A DNA stretch of 64,000 nucleotides from Devosia yakushimensis (lineage in GTDB: Bacteria > Pseudomonadota > Alphaproteobacteria > Rhizobiales > Devosiaceae): positions 2,480,001-2,544,000 of the forward strand of contig NZ_BSNG01000001.1 in assembly GCF_030159855.1 (NCBI RefSeq), read 5' to 3'. The notes under the pieces were generated by a model. That model was not told where the DNA came from and searched no databases. It was given only the letters and a program-made list of their open reading frames with translations. This document shows positions 44,016 through 52,822 of this stretch, piece after piece; the stretch's first letter is position 1; each line of letters starts with the position of its first letter. A program made the position numbers and the translations under genes.

Positions 44016-44927
44016 TCAGCTCTTGACCGAACCAGCCGTAAGTCCACCCACCAGCCAGCGCTGCACGATGATGAAAACACCCAAGGCAGGCAGCGTCGCC
44101 ACGACGCAGGCGGCCATGAAGGCGTTGATATATTGGGGGCTGCCGCCTTCCGAGGCGAAGTCGCCGATGCCCACCTGGATCGTCTTGAGGTCACCTTGAT
44201 TGAGCAGGAGGCTCGCCCACATGAAGTCGTTCCAGGCATTGATGAAGGTAAAGATGGAGACTGCTGCAATGCCCGGCAGACAGACTGGCAGGATGACGCG
44301 CCAGAAGGCCCCGAAATGGCTGCAACCATCGATCAATGCGGCTTCCTCGAGTTCGGGCGGAGCGGCCCCTTCGAAATAGCCGCGCAACATCAATACCGCG
44401 AAGGGCAGAGAGAAGCCGACATAGGCCAGGATCAGGCCGACATAGCTGTTGAGCAATCCGAGATCCTGCACGAAAAAATAGATCGGAAAGACCCGCGTGA
44501 TGGCGGGGATCAGGTTTGTCAGCAGGATCAGCGCGAGGATAATGTTGGCGCCAGGGAAGCGGAAACGCGCCAGCACATAGGCGGCGGAACACGCGATGAT
44601 GGTGGAGAGCACCGCTGCGCTGACCGACACGAACATCGAGTTGGCAACGTAGCGCCAGAGCGGAATGAGCCGGTTGGCGTTGAAATAGGGTTGGAGCGTC
44701 CATTCCGATGGCAGCCAGACCGGTGGCATGGCGCGCACTTCCGCGCTGCTCTGGAAGGAGCTTTTGACCATCCAGAAAACCGGCATCAGGATGTAGGCCA
44801 GCAATAGTGCGGTGACGGCCAGGATCAGGATGCGCGTCACCAAATCGGTGGGGCTCATATTGGCCAAGCGGCGCATGGCGCCGAAGCGAGCGCGCGGCGC
44901 GGGGGCGGATGCGGCAATGGTCATCAT
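44016..44927 (-). CDS. sugar ABC transporter permease (MalG-like)
   Basis: Membrane permease of 303 residues with six helices and the EAA loop EEAALIDGCSHFGAFWRVILP (split at about 197-217), which docks the ATPase. It forms a heterodimer with the MalF-like subunit, whose stop it overlaps by four bases. The N-terminal 30 residues before the first helix are cytoplasmic. Confidence 0.94.
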   Translation of the reverse strand: MMTIAASAPAPRARFGAMRRLANMSPTDLVTRILILAVTALLLAYILMPVFWMVKSSFQSSAEVRAMPPVWLPSEWTLQPYFNANRLIPLWRYVANSMFVSVSAAVLSTIIACSAAYVLARFRFPGANIILALILLTNLIPAITRVFPIYFFVQDLGLLNSYVGLILAYVGFSLPFAVLMLRGYFEGAAPPELEEAALIDGCSHFGAFWRVILPVCLPGIAAVSIFTFINAWNDFMWASLLLNQGDLKTIQVGIGDFASEGGSPQYINAFMAACVVATLPALGVFIIVQRWLVGGLTAGSVKS

Positions 44928-45823
44928 GCCACCTTCTTGAATTGGGAGCGCAGGTAGAAGACCGAAATGAACCCGGTCAGGATGAGGATGACACCGCTGG
45001 CCGTCGAGGCGAGATCAAAGCGGAAGAAAGAATAGGCTTGCTGGTAGGAATAGACGGCCATGACATTGGTGAGGTTCTGCGGCCCGCCGCCGGTCATGAT
45101 GTAGTTGATTTCGAATGAGCCAAAGCCACCGATGATCAACAGGGTCGCCAAGATCGCCAGCATCGGCCGCAACATGGGCAGGGTCACGTACCAGAATTTC
45201 TGCAGCATCGAGGCGCCATCGACCTCGGCGGCTTCGTAGAGGCTGCGCGGAATCGATTGCAAGGCTGCGAGCAGAAAGATCACGGCAAAGGGCAGCCCGT
45301 TCCAGACGCGAACAGCAACGATGGAGAGCATGGGAATGCTGAACGGTCCCCAGGTGGTCGGATCGGTGAGATAGCGGATATTGCCGTCGATAAGGCCCAT
45401 GCCCTGCAGCATCTGAGTGATTGGGCTACGCTCAGTGTTCAGCAGCCACATCCAAATTGCCGAGGCCACAGCCGGTGGCACGAACCAAGGTACGCAGACC
45501 AGCATGCGCATCGCGGTGCGACCGCGATAGCTGGCATTGAGCAATTGCGAGAGGATCAGGCCGAAAGCCAGAACACCGGTTACCGAAAGCGCGGTGAAAA
45601 TGATGGTGCTCGATAGGGTCTGCAGGAAGCGCGGATCGGCAAAGACGGCGGCGTAGTTTTCGAGGCCGACAAATGGCGTGCCGAACTGCTGGATGCGCAG
45701 CAGGTCATATTCGACGAAGCTCATCCACAGCGAATAGATCATCGGATAGACGCCAAGGGCGAGCGTGATCAAAATCGCCGGAGCGACCATAAGATAGCAA
45801 AACAGATATTTTTGTCGGGTCAC
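44924..45823 (-). CDS. sugar ABC transporter permease (MalF-like)
   Basis: Membrane permease of 299 residues with six helices and the EAA-type loop YEAAEVDGASMLQKFWYVTLP (split at about 195-215). GTG start at 45823. It partners the MalG-like subunit of the same operon. A strong hairpin lies in the gap separating it from the binding-protein gene upstream. Confidence 0.94.
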   Translation of the reverse strand: MTRQKYLFCYLMVAPAILITLALGVYPMIYSLWMSFVEYDLLRIQQFGTPFVGLENYAAVFADPRFLQTLSSTIIFTALSVTGVLAFGLILSQLLNASYRGRTAMRMLVCVPWFVPPAVASAIWMWLLNTERSPITQMLQGMGLIDGNIRYLTDPTTWGPFSIPMLSIVAVRVWNGLPFAVIFLLAALQSIPRSLYEAAEVDGASMLQKFWYVTLPMLRPMLAILATLLIIGGFGSFEINYIMTGGGPQNLTNVMAVYSYQQAYSFFRFDLASTASGVILILTGFISVFYLRSQFKKVA

Positions 45824-45851
45824 AGCGCACCGTTCGTCGTGTGAAAATTGA

Positions 45852-45871
45852 CCGGGAGGCGTACCTCCCGG
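45852..45871 (-). promoter_or_regulatory. hairpin between binding-protein and permease genes
   Basis: Perfect 8-bp stem CCGGGAGG/CCTCCCGG with a 4-base loop, 16 bases after the binding-protein stop in the direction of transcription and followed by a short T-rich stretch. Typical of an intercistronic stem that keeps binding-protein mRNA in excess over permease mRNA. Confidence 0.6.
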
Positions 45872-45886
45872 CCGGTCCGGGAGGAC

Positions 45887-47215
45887 TTACCTGGCGTTGG
45901 CGCGATCGAGCTCGGCCTGCAAGCGCGTCTGCGCCTGGACAATCTCAGCGTCGATGTCGTTGCCAATGATCACCGTGTTGTAGACCAGGTCATAGAGCAC
46001 CGCCCCGGGCTCGGGCGAGGCAAGTGCCGTCCAAACCGAAGTCGGGTGCTGGGAGGTGTGACCGTAGTTCAACGTTTCGGCGACTTGTTTCTTCCAGTCC
46101 GCGTCGGTCCAGTATGGCGATTCCATCACCGCGCGGCGGGGGCTGGCTGTGCCGGTCGTCTCGCTGATCACCTGCATGTTTTCGGGAGTGGAGAGGAATT
46201 TGATCCATTCCACGCAAGCCTCGACATTCTGGCTGCCTTGCAAAACACCCCAATAGCCGCCACCCGAATAGGAATCGCGGTTCTCCGGACCTTCAGGATT
46301 GATAGCGAAGTCCCACTTGCCTTCCATTTCCGGGTAGTCCCGCGCAAGCTGCTCGCCAATGCCTGAGCCCATGCTGCCGATCATGGCGACCTGACCACCC
46401 GTGAAATTGGCGACCGCGTCGTTGCTGGATTCGAACATTTCCGGGGAGGCGATCTTGTGCACATGCACCAGATCCTGCAGGAACTTCAGCGCAGTCCGCA
46501 TGGCCTCATTGTCAATCGTGGCGGTCTTGCCATCATCGGACATGATCTGCCCGCCGGCCTGCCAGTAATAGGGCAACATGACCTGAGCGGCATTGTTGGT
46601 GCCCGGCGCAAAACCCCAGCGCGAGACATTGCCGTTTGCATCGCGCTGGGTCAGCTTGAGGCCGTCCTCGACGATTTCGTCCCATGTCTGAGGCGGATGA
46701 TCGATGCCGGCTTCGGCCAGCAAGTCGGTGCGGTAGATCAGTGGGCGAATGTCGACGCGCCATGGAATGCCGTAGAATTCATTGTTGAAGCGGACGTCGG
46801 TCAACGCCCCTTCGTAGAAATCCTGGTCAAGCGTGGGCCATTGATCGAGATAGTCGGTCAACGGGCGCGGTCCATATTTGCCGCCGCCAATACCCACGAA
46901 AGCGTGCAGCCAATACATGTCTGCACAATCGGGCGCGGCACCACCCTGGGCGACCGTCAGCCAGGTGTTGAAGGCAACGGACCAGTTGATGACTTCTACC
47001 GAGACATTGATGCCGGTCTGATCGCGGAACTGCGACGTCAGGTTGTCGAACAGATCCTGATAGGCCAGCAGGTCGCCCTGAGGCTGCGCCCAGAATGTGA
47101 TGTCCTGGGCATTGGCGCCCAGCACGTTGGCGGACATGAGAGCGGCGACCGAAAGGCCAGCCATGGCGCCGCGCAATGCCTTTCGGCGCGCAGTGGCGTT
47201 TAATGCGAATTCCAT
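45887..47215 (-). CDS. sugar ABC transporter binding protein (family 1)
   Basis: Exported binding protein of 442 residues. The signal peptide spans about 1-36 (two positively charged pairs, then a hydrophobic core, cleavage near ANAQD). The mature part begins ITFWAQPQGDLLAYQDLFDN (about 39-58) and has the CUT1 pattern GAAPDCADMYWLHAF and GIPWRVDIRPLIYRTDLL. First gene of the minus-strand operon that continues through permeases, ATPase, OtnK and OtnC. Ligand unknown; gene context points to a short or branched sugar or its glycoside. Confidence 0.93.
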   Translation of the reverse strand: MEFALNATARRKALRGAMAGLSVAALMSANVLGANAQDITFWAQPQGDLLAYQDLFDNLTSQFRDQTGINVSVEVINWSVAFNTWLTVAQGGAAPDCADMYWLHAFVGIGGGKYGPRPLTDYLDQWPTLDQDFYEGALTDVRFNNEFYGIPWRVDIRPLIYRTDLLAEAGIDHPPQTWDEIVEDGLKLTQRDANGNVSRWGFAPGTNNAAQVMLPYYWQAGGQIMSDDGKTATIDNEAMRTALKFLQDLVHVHKIASPEMFESSNDAVANFTGGQVAMIGSMGSGIGEQLARDYPEMEGKWDFAINPEGPENRDSYSGGGYWGVLQGSQNVEACVEWIKFLSTPENMQVISETTGTASPRRAVMESPYWTDADWKKQVAETLNYGHTSQHPTSVWTALASPEPGAVLYDLVYNTVIIGNDIDAEIVQAQTRLQAELDRANAR

Positions 47216-47307
47216 ATGTTCCCTCCCAGGGTCATGGCGCCGGCCATGATAGGCTGTCAGGTGCAATCGCCTCCCAACGGAGATCGACGCCTCGGCGCTC
47301 TGCCTGC

Positions 47308-47337
47308 TTATAATGCATGCATTAATGTCCACGTCAA
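47308..47337 (-). promoter_or_regulatory. promoter with overlapping operator for the ABC-otnKC operon
   Basis: Minus-strand -35 TTGACG (47337-47332) and -10 TTATAA (47313-47308) with an 18-base spacer. The 14-bp perfect palindrome TAATGCATGCATTA (47311-47324) covers the spacer and part of the -10 box, a classic repressor position. Related palindromes overlap the other three promoters of the island, pointing to the GntR/FCD regulator at 50595. Confidence 0.6.
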
Positions 47338-47443
47338 TATGATGGCGATTCTTGGAAAACTCCGCAGAAAACCCGAGGTTTGTCAGAGATCAGGACTCGC
47401 AAAGCCCTGAACTTCGGGAGATATTTCGCCACAATTTTCTGAC

Positions 47444-47480
47444 TTGCTCATATCAAAGTGTAGTTTTATGTATACGTTAT
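47444..47480 (+). promoter_or_regulatory. promoter with overlapping operator for the lactonase operon
   Basis: -35 TTGCTC (47444-47449), 17-base spacer, -10 TATGTA (47467-47472). The near-palindrome TTATGTATACGTTA (47466-47479) covers the -10 box and has the GT-AT-AC core usual for FCD-type GntR regulators. It is the most degenerate of the four island operators. Confidence 0.5.
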
Positions 47481-47490
47481 TGAGGTGATC

Positions 47491-48504
47491 ATGCCATTGA
47501 GACTTCCCCGTGATACGCAGCTGAGTGCGATAGGCAGCGGACTTGTCCGCCCCGAATCCGTGCTGACCCACAGTTCCGGCCTGCTGTTCTGTTCGGATTG
47601 GCACGGCAACGGCGGCATAGCCGTGGTTACGCCGACTGGGGTAGTGCATCGTATTGCGGTTGCCGACACCTCGCTCAACCTGCGCCCCAATGGCATTGCC
47701 CTTGAGGCCGGTGGCTCGTTCATCATCGCGCATCTGGGAGCCGAGGACGGCGGTGCGTTCCGGCTGCATCCAGACGGATCGGTCGATCCGGCGCTATTGG
47801 CGATCGACGGCACGCCGCTGCCCCCGAGCAATTTCCCGATCCGCGACGCGACCGGCCGCCTTTGGCTGACCGTCTCCACCCGCAAGTCACCGCGTTCGGA
47901 AGACTATCGCGCCACAGCAAGCAGCGGCTTCATCGCCGTACAGGACAAAAACGGCGCCCGCATTGTCGCCGATGGGCTGGGCTATGCCAATGAATTGGCC
48001 TTCTCCGCCGATGGCCAACATCTCTATGTCAACGAAACTTTCGCCCGCAGGCTGACACGCTACGCGATTGCCGCCGACGCCTCGCTATCGGAACCGACTG
48101 TCATCTGGCGCTTCGGGCCAGGCGACTATCCCGATGGCGTCGTGCTCGACGCCGAAGGGCATTTATGGATTACCAGCATCGTCTCCAATCGCGTGATCCG
48201 GGTCGCGCCCGATGGTTCGCGAGCCGAGGTCATCGTCGAGGATAGCGATCAGGCCCATCTCGACTGGGCAGAGGCCGCCTATGGGACCAATACCATGGGT
48301 CGCCCCCATCTCGATGGCCAACCGGCCAAGACTTTGCGGAACATCTCCTCGCTGGCCTTTGGCGGCCCCGGCCTGCGCCGGGCCCATCTCGGCTGCCTGC
48401 TTGGCGACGGCCTCTTCCAATTCGATACGTCTGTGCCGGGTCTCAAACCCCTGCACTATGACCTGGATATTTCCCCTCTTCTCGAAACACTGGACATCGC
48501 ATGA
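47491..48504 (+). CDS. SMP-30/gluconolactonase-family lactonase
   Basis: Six-bladed beta-propeller hydrolase of 337 residues. Metal ligands can be placed: Glu in RPESV (about 20), Asn in GYANELAF and Asp in YPDGVVLD. It opens sugar lactones produced by a dehydrogenase; the Gfo/Idh/MocA enzyme encoded two genes downstream is the natural partner. ATG 47491 is preceded by GAGG. First gene of a plus-strand operon diverging from the ABC importer operon; overlaps the next gene by four bases. Confidence 0.88.
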   Translation: MPLRLPRDTQLSAIGSGLVRPESVLTHSSGLLFCSDWHGNGGIAVVTPTGVVHRIAVADTSLNLRPNGIALEAGGSFIIAHLGAEDGGAFRLHPDGSVDPALLAIDGTPLPPSNFPIRDATGRLWLTVSTRKSPRSEDYRATASSGFIAVQDKNGARIVADGLGYANELAFSADGQHLYVNETFARRLTRYAIAADASLSEPTVIWRFGPGDYPDGVVLDAEGHLWITSIVSNRVIRVAPDGSRAEVIVEDSDQAHLDWAEAAYGTNTMGRPHLDGQPAKTLRNISSLAFGGPGLRRAHLGCLLGDGLFQFDTSVPGLKPLHYDLDISPLLETLDIA

Positions 48505-49607
48505 CTCAATCAATCTTCAAGATCGCCGTATTGCCGGGCGATGGTATTGGCCCGGAAGTCGTGACCCCGTGTCTCGAGGTGTTGAACGCCGCGGGCGCCA
48601 AGACCGGCGGCTTTGCGCTGGAATGCCAGGATCTCCCCGCTGGAGCACATGAATATCTGCGCAGCGGCAATGCCCTGCCCGGCACCACGCTGGATGGTTG
48701 TCGCGCGGCCGATGCCATCCTGCTCGGCGCCATGGGCTGGCCGGAAGTGCGCTATCCCGACGGCACCGAAATCGCTCCTCAACTCGACCTGCGCACCGAG
48801 CTGGGCCTATTCGCCGGTATCCGACCGGCTCGCCTCATTCCCGGCATCAGCCCGGTTCTGGCCGATCCGCGCGCCGAAGCGCTCGACTTTGTCATCATCC
48901 GTGAGTCCATCGAGGGCCTGTTCGCGCTGCGGGACGAAGGCAAGGTGGTGGATGACCGAGAAGCCCGCGACACTATGGTCATCACCCGGGAAGTCTGCGA
49001 ACCCCTATTCGACTTCTCATTCGACTATACCCGCAAGCGCAAGGCGCGCGGGGGCAAGGGCATCCTGACCTGTGTGGACAAAGCCAATGTGTTCGCCAGC
49101 ATGGCCTTCTTCCGCAAGCTCTTCGATGAGCGCCATGCACTCAACAGCGACATCGAGGTCAACCACGCCTATGTCGATGCCACCGCGCTGAACCTGGTGC
49201 GCCGCCCCTGGGATTTCGACGTCATGGTCACTGAGAACATGTTCGGGGACATCCTCTCCGATCTGGCGGCCGCGCTGGTGGGCGGCATGGGCTTTGCGCC
49301 CTCGGCCGATATCGGCAAGGACCATGCCGTGTTCCAGCCCTGCCACGGCTCGGCCCCTGATATTGCCGGCAAGGGCATGGCCAATCCCACCGCCACTTTC
49401 CTTTCCGGCGCCATGATGCTGGAATGGCTGGGCGACAAACACAATAACCAGGCCGCCATCAAGGCCGGCCAGCTGGTCCGCAACGCCGTCGATGCCGCCT
49501 TCAAGAATGGCATCCGCCCCTATGAAGTCGGCGGCAAGGACGGCACTGCGGCCATTACCGCCGCAGTTCTGGCGGCACTCGAAACGGCGGAGGCAGCGGC
49601 GGCATGA
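48501..49607 (+). CDS. isopropylmalate/tartrate dehydrogenase-family enzyme
   Basis: NAD-dependent, metal-using 2-hydroxyacid dehydrogenase of 368 residues of the beta-decarboxylating family. Landmarks: LPGDGIGPEV, LRTELGLFAGIRPARL with the carboxylate-binding Arg residues, IIRESIEGLF, the catalytic Lys in VDKANVF and the metal-binding Asp residues in GDILSDLAA. Not a standard leuB: no leuCD is near. Context suggests oxidation, with or without decarboxylation, of the sugar acid released by the lactonase, providing the 3-oxo acid for OtnK (inference). Confidence 0.9.
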   Translation: MTQSIFKIAVLPGDGIGPEVVTPCLEVLNAAGAKTGGFALECQDLPAGAHEYLRSGNALPGTTLDGCRAADAILLGAMGWPEVRYPDGTEIAPQLDLRTELGLFAGIRPARLIPGISPVLADPRAEALDFVIIRESIEGLFALRDEGKVVDDREARDTMVITREVCEPLFDFSFDYTRKRKARGGKGILTCVDKANVFASMAFFRKLFDERHALNSDIEVNHAYVDATALNLVRRPWDFDVMVTENMFGDILSDLAAALVGGMGFAPSADIGKDHAVFQPCHGSAPDIAGKGMANPTATFLSGAMMLEWLGDKHNNQAAIKAGQLVRNAVDAAFKNGIRPYEVGGKDGTAAITAAVLAALETAEAAAA

Positions 49608-50635
49608 CGCCACGATTGCGGCTTTGCACCCTGGGCGCTGGCTATTTCAGCCAGTTCCATTATCGCGCCTGGGCACGGATTGCCGAGGTTGAGCTGGTGG
49701 GCATTTGCGATCGAAATGCAGCGGCGGCGCAAAAGGTCGCGGCCGGGTTTCCGCAAGTCCGTATCTATGGCGATCTCGCAACCATGCTCGATGTCGAGCG
49801 CCCAGACCTGCTCGATATCATCGTGCCGCCAGCCGGTCACCCCGACGCCATTCGCGCCGCAGCCGAACGCGGGATTGCGATGATCTGCCAGAAGCCGTTC
49901 TGCGGGGCTCTGGGGGCGGCCGAGGCAGCCACTGCGCTGGCCGAGCGCCATGAAACGCCTTTGATCGTGCATGAAAACTTCCGCTTTCAGCCCTGGTACG
50001 AGCAGCTGGCGCAGGTCCTTGCCAGCGGCCGGCTCGGGCAAATCTATAACGCAACATTCCGCCTGCGCCCCGGTGATGGCCAAGGACCGGATGCCTATCT
50101 CGACCGGCAACCCTATTTCCGCGACATGGAGCGCCTGCTGATCCATGAAACCGGCATTCATCTGGTTGACGTCTTCAGATCGCTGTTCGGCGAAGTCGAG
50201 GCGGTCTCCGCCCGCCTGCGGCGCCTCAATTCCGCCATCCGGGGAGAGGATGCGGCCTTGGTAACGCTGGAAATGAGCAATGGCACATTGGCGACCCTCG
50301 ACGCCAACCGCCTGTCAGACCATGCCGCCACCAACAAGCGGCTGACCATGGGCGAAATGCTGATCGAGGCGGAAAACGGCAGTATCAGTCTCGACGGCAA
50401 TGGAGAAATCCGGCTACGTGACCATGGTGCGTTAACATCGAGCCGCATTGACTACGCCTGGACCGACAACGATTTCGGTGGCGACTGCGTCTATCGCACC
50501 CAGGCTGCTGCCGTGGCGGCCATCCAAGGGGGAACCACACCCGTCAATACGGCGCGGGATTACTTGACCAATCTTCGCATCGAGGAAGCCATTTATGCCT
50601 CCCACAACCAAGGAAGACGAATTGTCCTCAGTTGA
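49604..50635 (+). CDS. Gfo/Idh/MocA-family oxidoreductase
   Basis: NAD(P)-dependent sugar dehydrogenase of 343 residues. N-terminal Rossmann domain with LGAGYFSQFHYRAW and the catalytic Lys in CQKPF (the EKP motif varied to QKP); C-terminal domain has HETGIHLVDVFRSLFG with the usual His. Likely oxidises the free sugar C1 to a lactone for the SMP-30 enzyme. Overlaps its upstream neighbour by four bases and its last 41 bases overlap the regulator gene. Confidence 0.92.
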   Translation: MTPRLRLCTLGAGYFSQFHYRAWARIAEVELVGICDRNAAAAQKVAAGFPQVRIYGDLATMLDVERPDLLDIIVPPAGHPDAIRAAAERGIAMICQKPFCGALGAAEAATALAERHETPLIVHENFRFQPWYEQLAQVLASGRLGQIYNATFRLRPGDGQGPDAYLDRQPYFRDMERLLIHETGIHLVDVFRSLFGEVEAVSARLRRLNSAIRGEDAALVTLEMSNGTLATLDANRLSDHAATNKRLTMGEMLIEAENGSISLDGNGEIRLRDHGALTSSRIDYAWTDNDFGGDCVYRTQAAAVAAIQGGTTPVNTARDYLTNLRIEEAIYASHNQGRRIVLS

Positions 50636-51311
50636 GCCGGAGAGCGTCAGCGAGCGCATGAACCAGGCCGATATTGCCTATAGCCGCCTCAAGAAGCTCA
50701 TTCTCGATGGCACGCTACCGGCCGGCGCGCAGATGCTTGAGCAGGAAGCGGCCGAACGTCTCGACATGAGCCGTACACCGGTGCGCGAGGCCATGGTCCG
50801 GCTGCGCCAGGACGGCATGGTGGAAATCCGCCCGCGTCACGGCATGCGGGTGCTGCCGGTTTCGGCACGCGACATGGCCGATATCTATGAAGTGCTCACC
50901 GCGCTGGAAGGCACGGCGGCTGAGGCCGTTGCCCGGCGCGGCCTGTCGGCACGCCCACTCAATGCGCTGCGCGGCGCGGTGACCGATATGGGCAAGGCGC
51001 TAGAGGCCGGAGACCTGGCCGCCTGGGCCGAGGCTGACGAGCGCTTTCATTCCCAACTGGTGCAGATGAGCGGCAATACCCGGCTGATCCAGATGGTAGG
51101 CCAGCTCTGGGACCAGGCCCATCGCGCCCGCATGCTGACCCTCAAGCTGCGCCCGACCCCGACCAATTCGGTGGCCGAGCATGCCGCTTTGGTCGATGCA
51201 ATTGCCAGCGGCGATCCGGCAGCGGCGCGCCAGATCCACGAGGATCATCGGCGGCGCGCCGGCACCATGCTGGTCGAATTGCTGGAGCGGCTTGGCCTTA
51301 GCCAGCTATGA
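50595..51311 (+). CDS. GntR-family regulator with FCD domain
   Basis: Regulator of 238 residues: winged helix-turn-helix at about 27-92 (LPAGAQMLEQEAAERLDMSRTPVREAM, split) and an all-helical FCD ligand domain from about 97. Metal/ligand residues include Asp/Glu in EADERFHSQLV and the His in VAEHAALVDAI. ATG 50595 has AGGAAG upstream and overlaps the preceding gene; an in-frame ATG at 50658 is possible. Last gene of the lactonase operon, and the best candidate for the protein binding the TGCATTA-type palindromes at 47311, 47466, 52684 and 52837. Confidence 0.92.
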   Translation: MPPTTKEDELSSVEPESVSERMNQADIAYSRLKKLILDGTLPAGAQMLEQEAAERLDMSRTPVREAMVRLRQDGMVEIRPRHGMRVLPVSARDMADIYEVLTALEGTAAEAVARRGLSARPLNALRGAVTDMGKALEAGDLAAWAEADERFHSQLVQMSGNTRLIQMVGQLWDQAHRARMLTLKLRPTPTNSVAEHAALVDAIASGDPAAARQIHEDHRRRAGTMLVELLERLGLSQL

Positions 51312-51612
51312 GCTCAAGCCGGCGCACGGTCTTGCTTTTGACCATCGGGCGGGTGGCCTCGTCGAAAGACAGGAAATGCGCGGAGGCCAAATGGATGTCG
51401 AAGGCCGCGGCATCATCATAGATCTCGTAGAGCAGAACTTGCGCCGGGTTGTGCAGGTCGACGCAAATGTCGAACCGGCGGCAGCCCGGTTCCTGAGCAA
51501 GCGAGGCTGCGGCATTGGCCAGCATTAGCGGCATGAATTGGGACAAGGCATTGTCGTCGACCAGAAGGTCGACGACAATCACATAGCCCGAAGCTTGAGA
51601 ATGAGTGGTCAT
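51298..51612 (-). CDS. ABM-fold small protein (LsrG/YgiN-like)
   Basis: Protein of 104 residues with the antibiotic-biosynthesis-monooxygenase ferredoxin-like fold: VIVVDLLVDDNALSQFMPLM, EPGCRRFDICVD, LLYEIYDDAAAFDIHLAS with a conserved His. In sugar gene clusters such proteins tend to be isomerases or mutarotases (LsrG, and by fold RhaM) rather than oxygenases, so an epimerising or isomerising role on the island's substrate is plausible. ATG overlaps the stop of the glycosidase-like gene; the tail overlaps the end of gntR by 14 bases. Confidence 0.8.
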   Translation of the reverse strand: MTTHSQASGYVIVVDLLVDDNALSQFMPLMLANAAASLAQEPGCRRFDICVDLHNPAQVLLYEIYDDAAAFDIHLASAHFLSFDEATRPMVKSKTVRRLELIAG

Positions 51613-52655
51613 GCGCCGGTCACTTGCTTAAGCATAGTGAAAAAGCCCTTCTTGCGGGCGGTGCTGATCGACCAATCGACCGGTAGGGACTGGAAGCCTT
51701 CCTCATAGCCCTCCCGGTTCATGCGGTAGTCGAAATAGCCCCAGGAGACATTTTCGCCGATGGCCGCCGCAAAATTGTTGTCGGGCTGATCGAAGTCGAA
51801 ATGGTCGTCTTCGTTGATCATCACCGGCATGTCGCGGAATGCCTCCCGCGACCGGTTGAGCCGCGACAGCAGGCGGATGCTGTCGGGGTGATGAGCAACA
51901 TTACCGTGGAACAGCAGGTAATCGATGCAGCCCATCAGCGCGTCGGTCACCGGCTCGGGCTTGCAGATACTGGTGGAGACCAGGATGCGGCCATTGGGCG
52001 TATCGAACCGGCCTTCAGCATGCTGCTGCGCCAATTGCACCAGTTCGTGACAGCGGTCGACATGGATGATGGGTTGGTAATAGGGCAGATCGACTTCATT
52101 GCCGATCTCGAGCAGCACATTGCGCGCGCCACGCCCGGCCAGCCAATCGACAATATTGGTCACAGCGGCCTTGACGGCCTGCTCATCGCGGAAAATGCGG
52201 GTCTGCTTCCAGTAGAACAGACCAAGGATCACCACCATGCCTAGCCGGTCACACTCGGTGATGACCTTGTCGAGGCGATCCAGCCAGGGTTGTTTCAGCG
52301 AACCGTCTGCTTCGAAGGCAGTCAAAATCCAGGGCTGCACGAAGCTATAGCCTTGCGGGCTGCCGCATTGCAGGTTGATACCGACGGCGTCGAGCCCATG
52401 CGCCTTGTAGTCCTTGAGGGCGGCGAGGAATTCGTCATTGTTGCGCTGGGCGCTGAACTCACCCATGTCGGGATACATCCAGACGCCGCGCGTAGCAGGG
52501 TTCTCGTCGTCGGCCAGCGCCTGCACCATGCGGGAATTGAACAATTGGCCTTCAATTGAGTGGCCCTTCCAGCTTTTGCCCTGATGGGTCGGCGTGCCGT
52601 TGATGAGAAACCTGCTGCCCTCGATCGACACGACAGTTTTCGTAGCGCTATCCAT
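51609..52655 (-). CDS. clan GH-A-like glycoside hydrolase A
   Basis: Cytoplasmic protein of 348 residues without a signal peptide, probably a TIM barrel. Candidate catalytic pair: Asn-Glu at 186-187 (EIGNEVDLPYY), the clan GH-A acid/base pattern, and Glu282 in MINEDDHF as nucleophile. LFHGNV (249-254) and SWGYFDY (304-310) are other conserved spots shared with the divergent paralogue at 52904. I cannot place it in a numbered GH family. It should cut an imported glycoside. Ribosome site AGGAGG. Confidence 0.72.
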   Translation of the reverse strand: MDSATKTVVSIEGSRFLINGTPTHQGKSWKGHSIEGQLFNSRMVQALADDENPATRGVWMYPDMGEFSAQRNNDEFLAALKDYKAHGLDAVGINLQCGSPQGYSFVQPWILTAFEADGSLKQPWLDRLDKVITECDRLGMVVILGLFYWKQTRIFRDEQAVKAAVTNIVDWLAGRGARNVLLEIGNEVDLPYYQPIIHVDRCHELVQLAQQHAEGRFDTPNGRILVSTSICKPEPVTDALMGCIDYLLFHGNVAHHPDSIRLLSRLNRSREAFRDMPVMINEDDHFDFDQPDNNFAAAIGENVSWGYFDYRMNREGYEEGFQSLPVDWSISTARKKGFFTMLKQVTGA

Positions 52656-52677
52656 AACACCTCCTCATGAACGGATT

Positions 52678-52697
52678 TAATGTATGCATTAATGCAT
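52678..52697. promoter_or_regulatory. operator at the glycosidase A promoter
   Basis: Two overlapping elements: TAATGTATGCATTA (52678-52691), one base from the palindrome at 47311, and the perfect 14-bp palindrome ATGCATTAATGCAT (52684-52697). Lies 23-42 bases upstream of the glycosidase A start; a minus-strand TTGCAT at about 52715 could be its -35 box. Confidence 0.6.
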
Positions 52698-52822
52698 TTG
52701 TTTGATAGATGCAACGTCGAGAATTATCCTGTCATCCGGCATATGCCTAGAAGAGGCCGCCCGCGTCGAAGCCCATAAAAGCGGCAGATGCAATTCCCGA
52801 CAACCTTGGAATAAAGTCCAAC

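Noticed and set aside
50595..50658. Later GntR start at ATG 50658
   Set aside because: The 50595 start has a better ribosome site and the overlap with the upstream gene fits coupling; the later start cannot be fully excluded.
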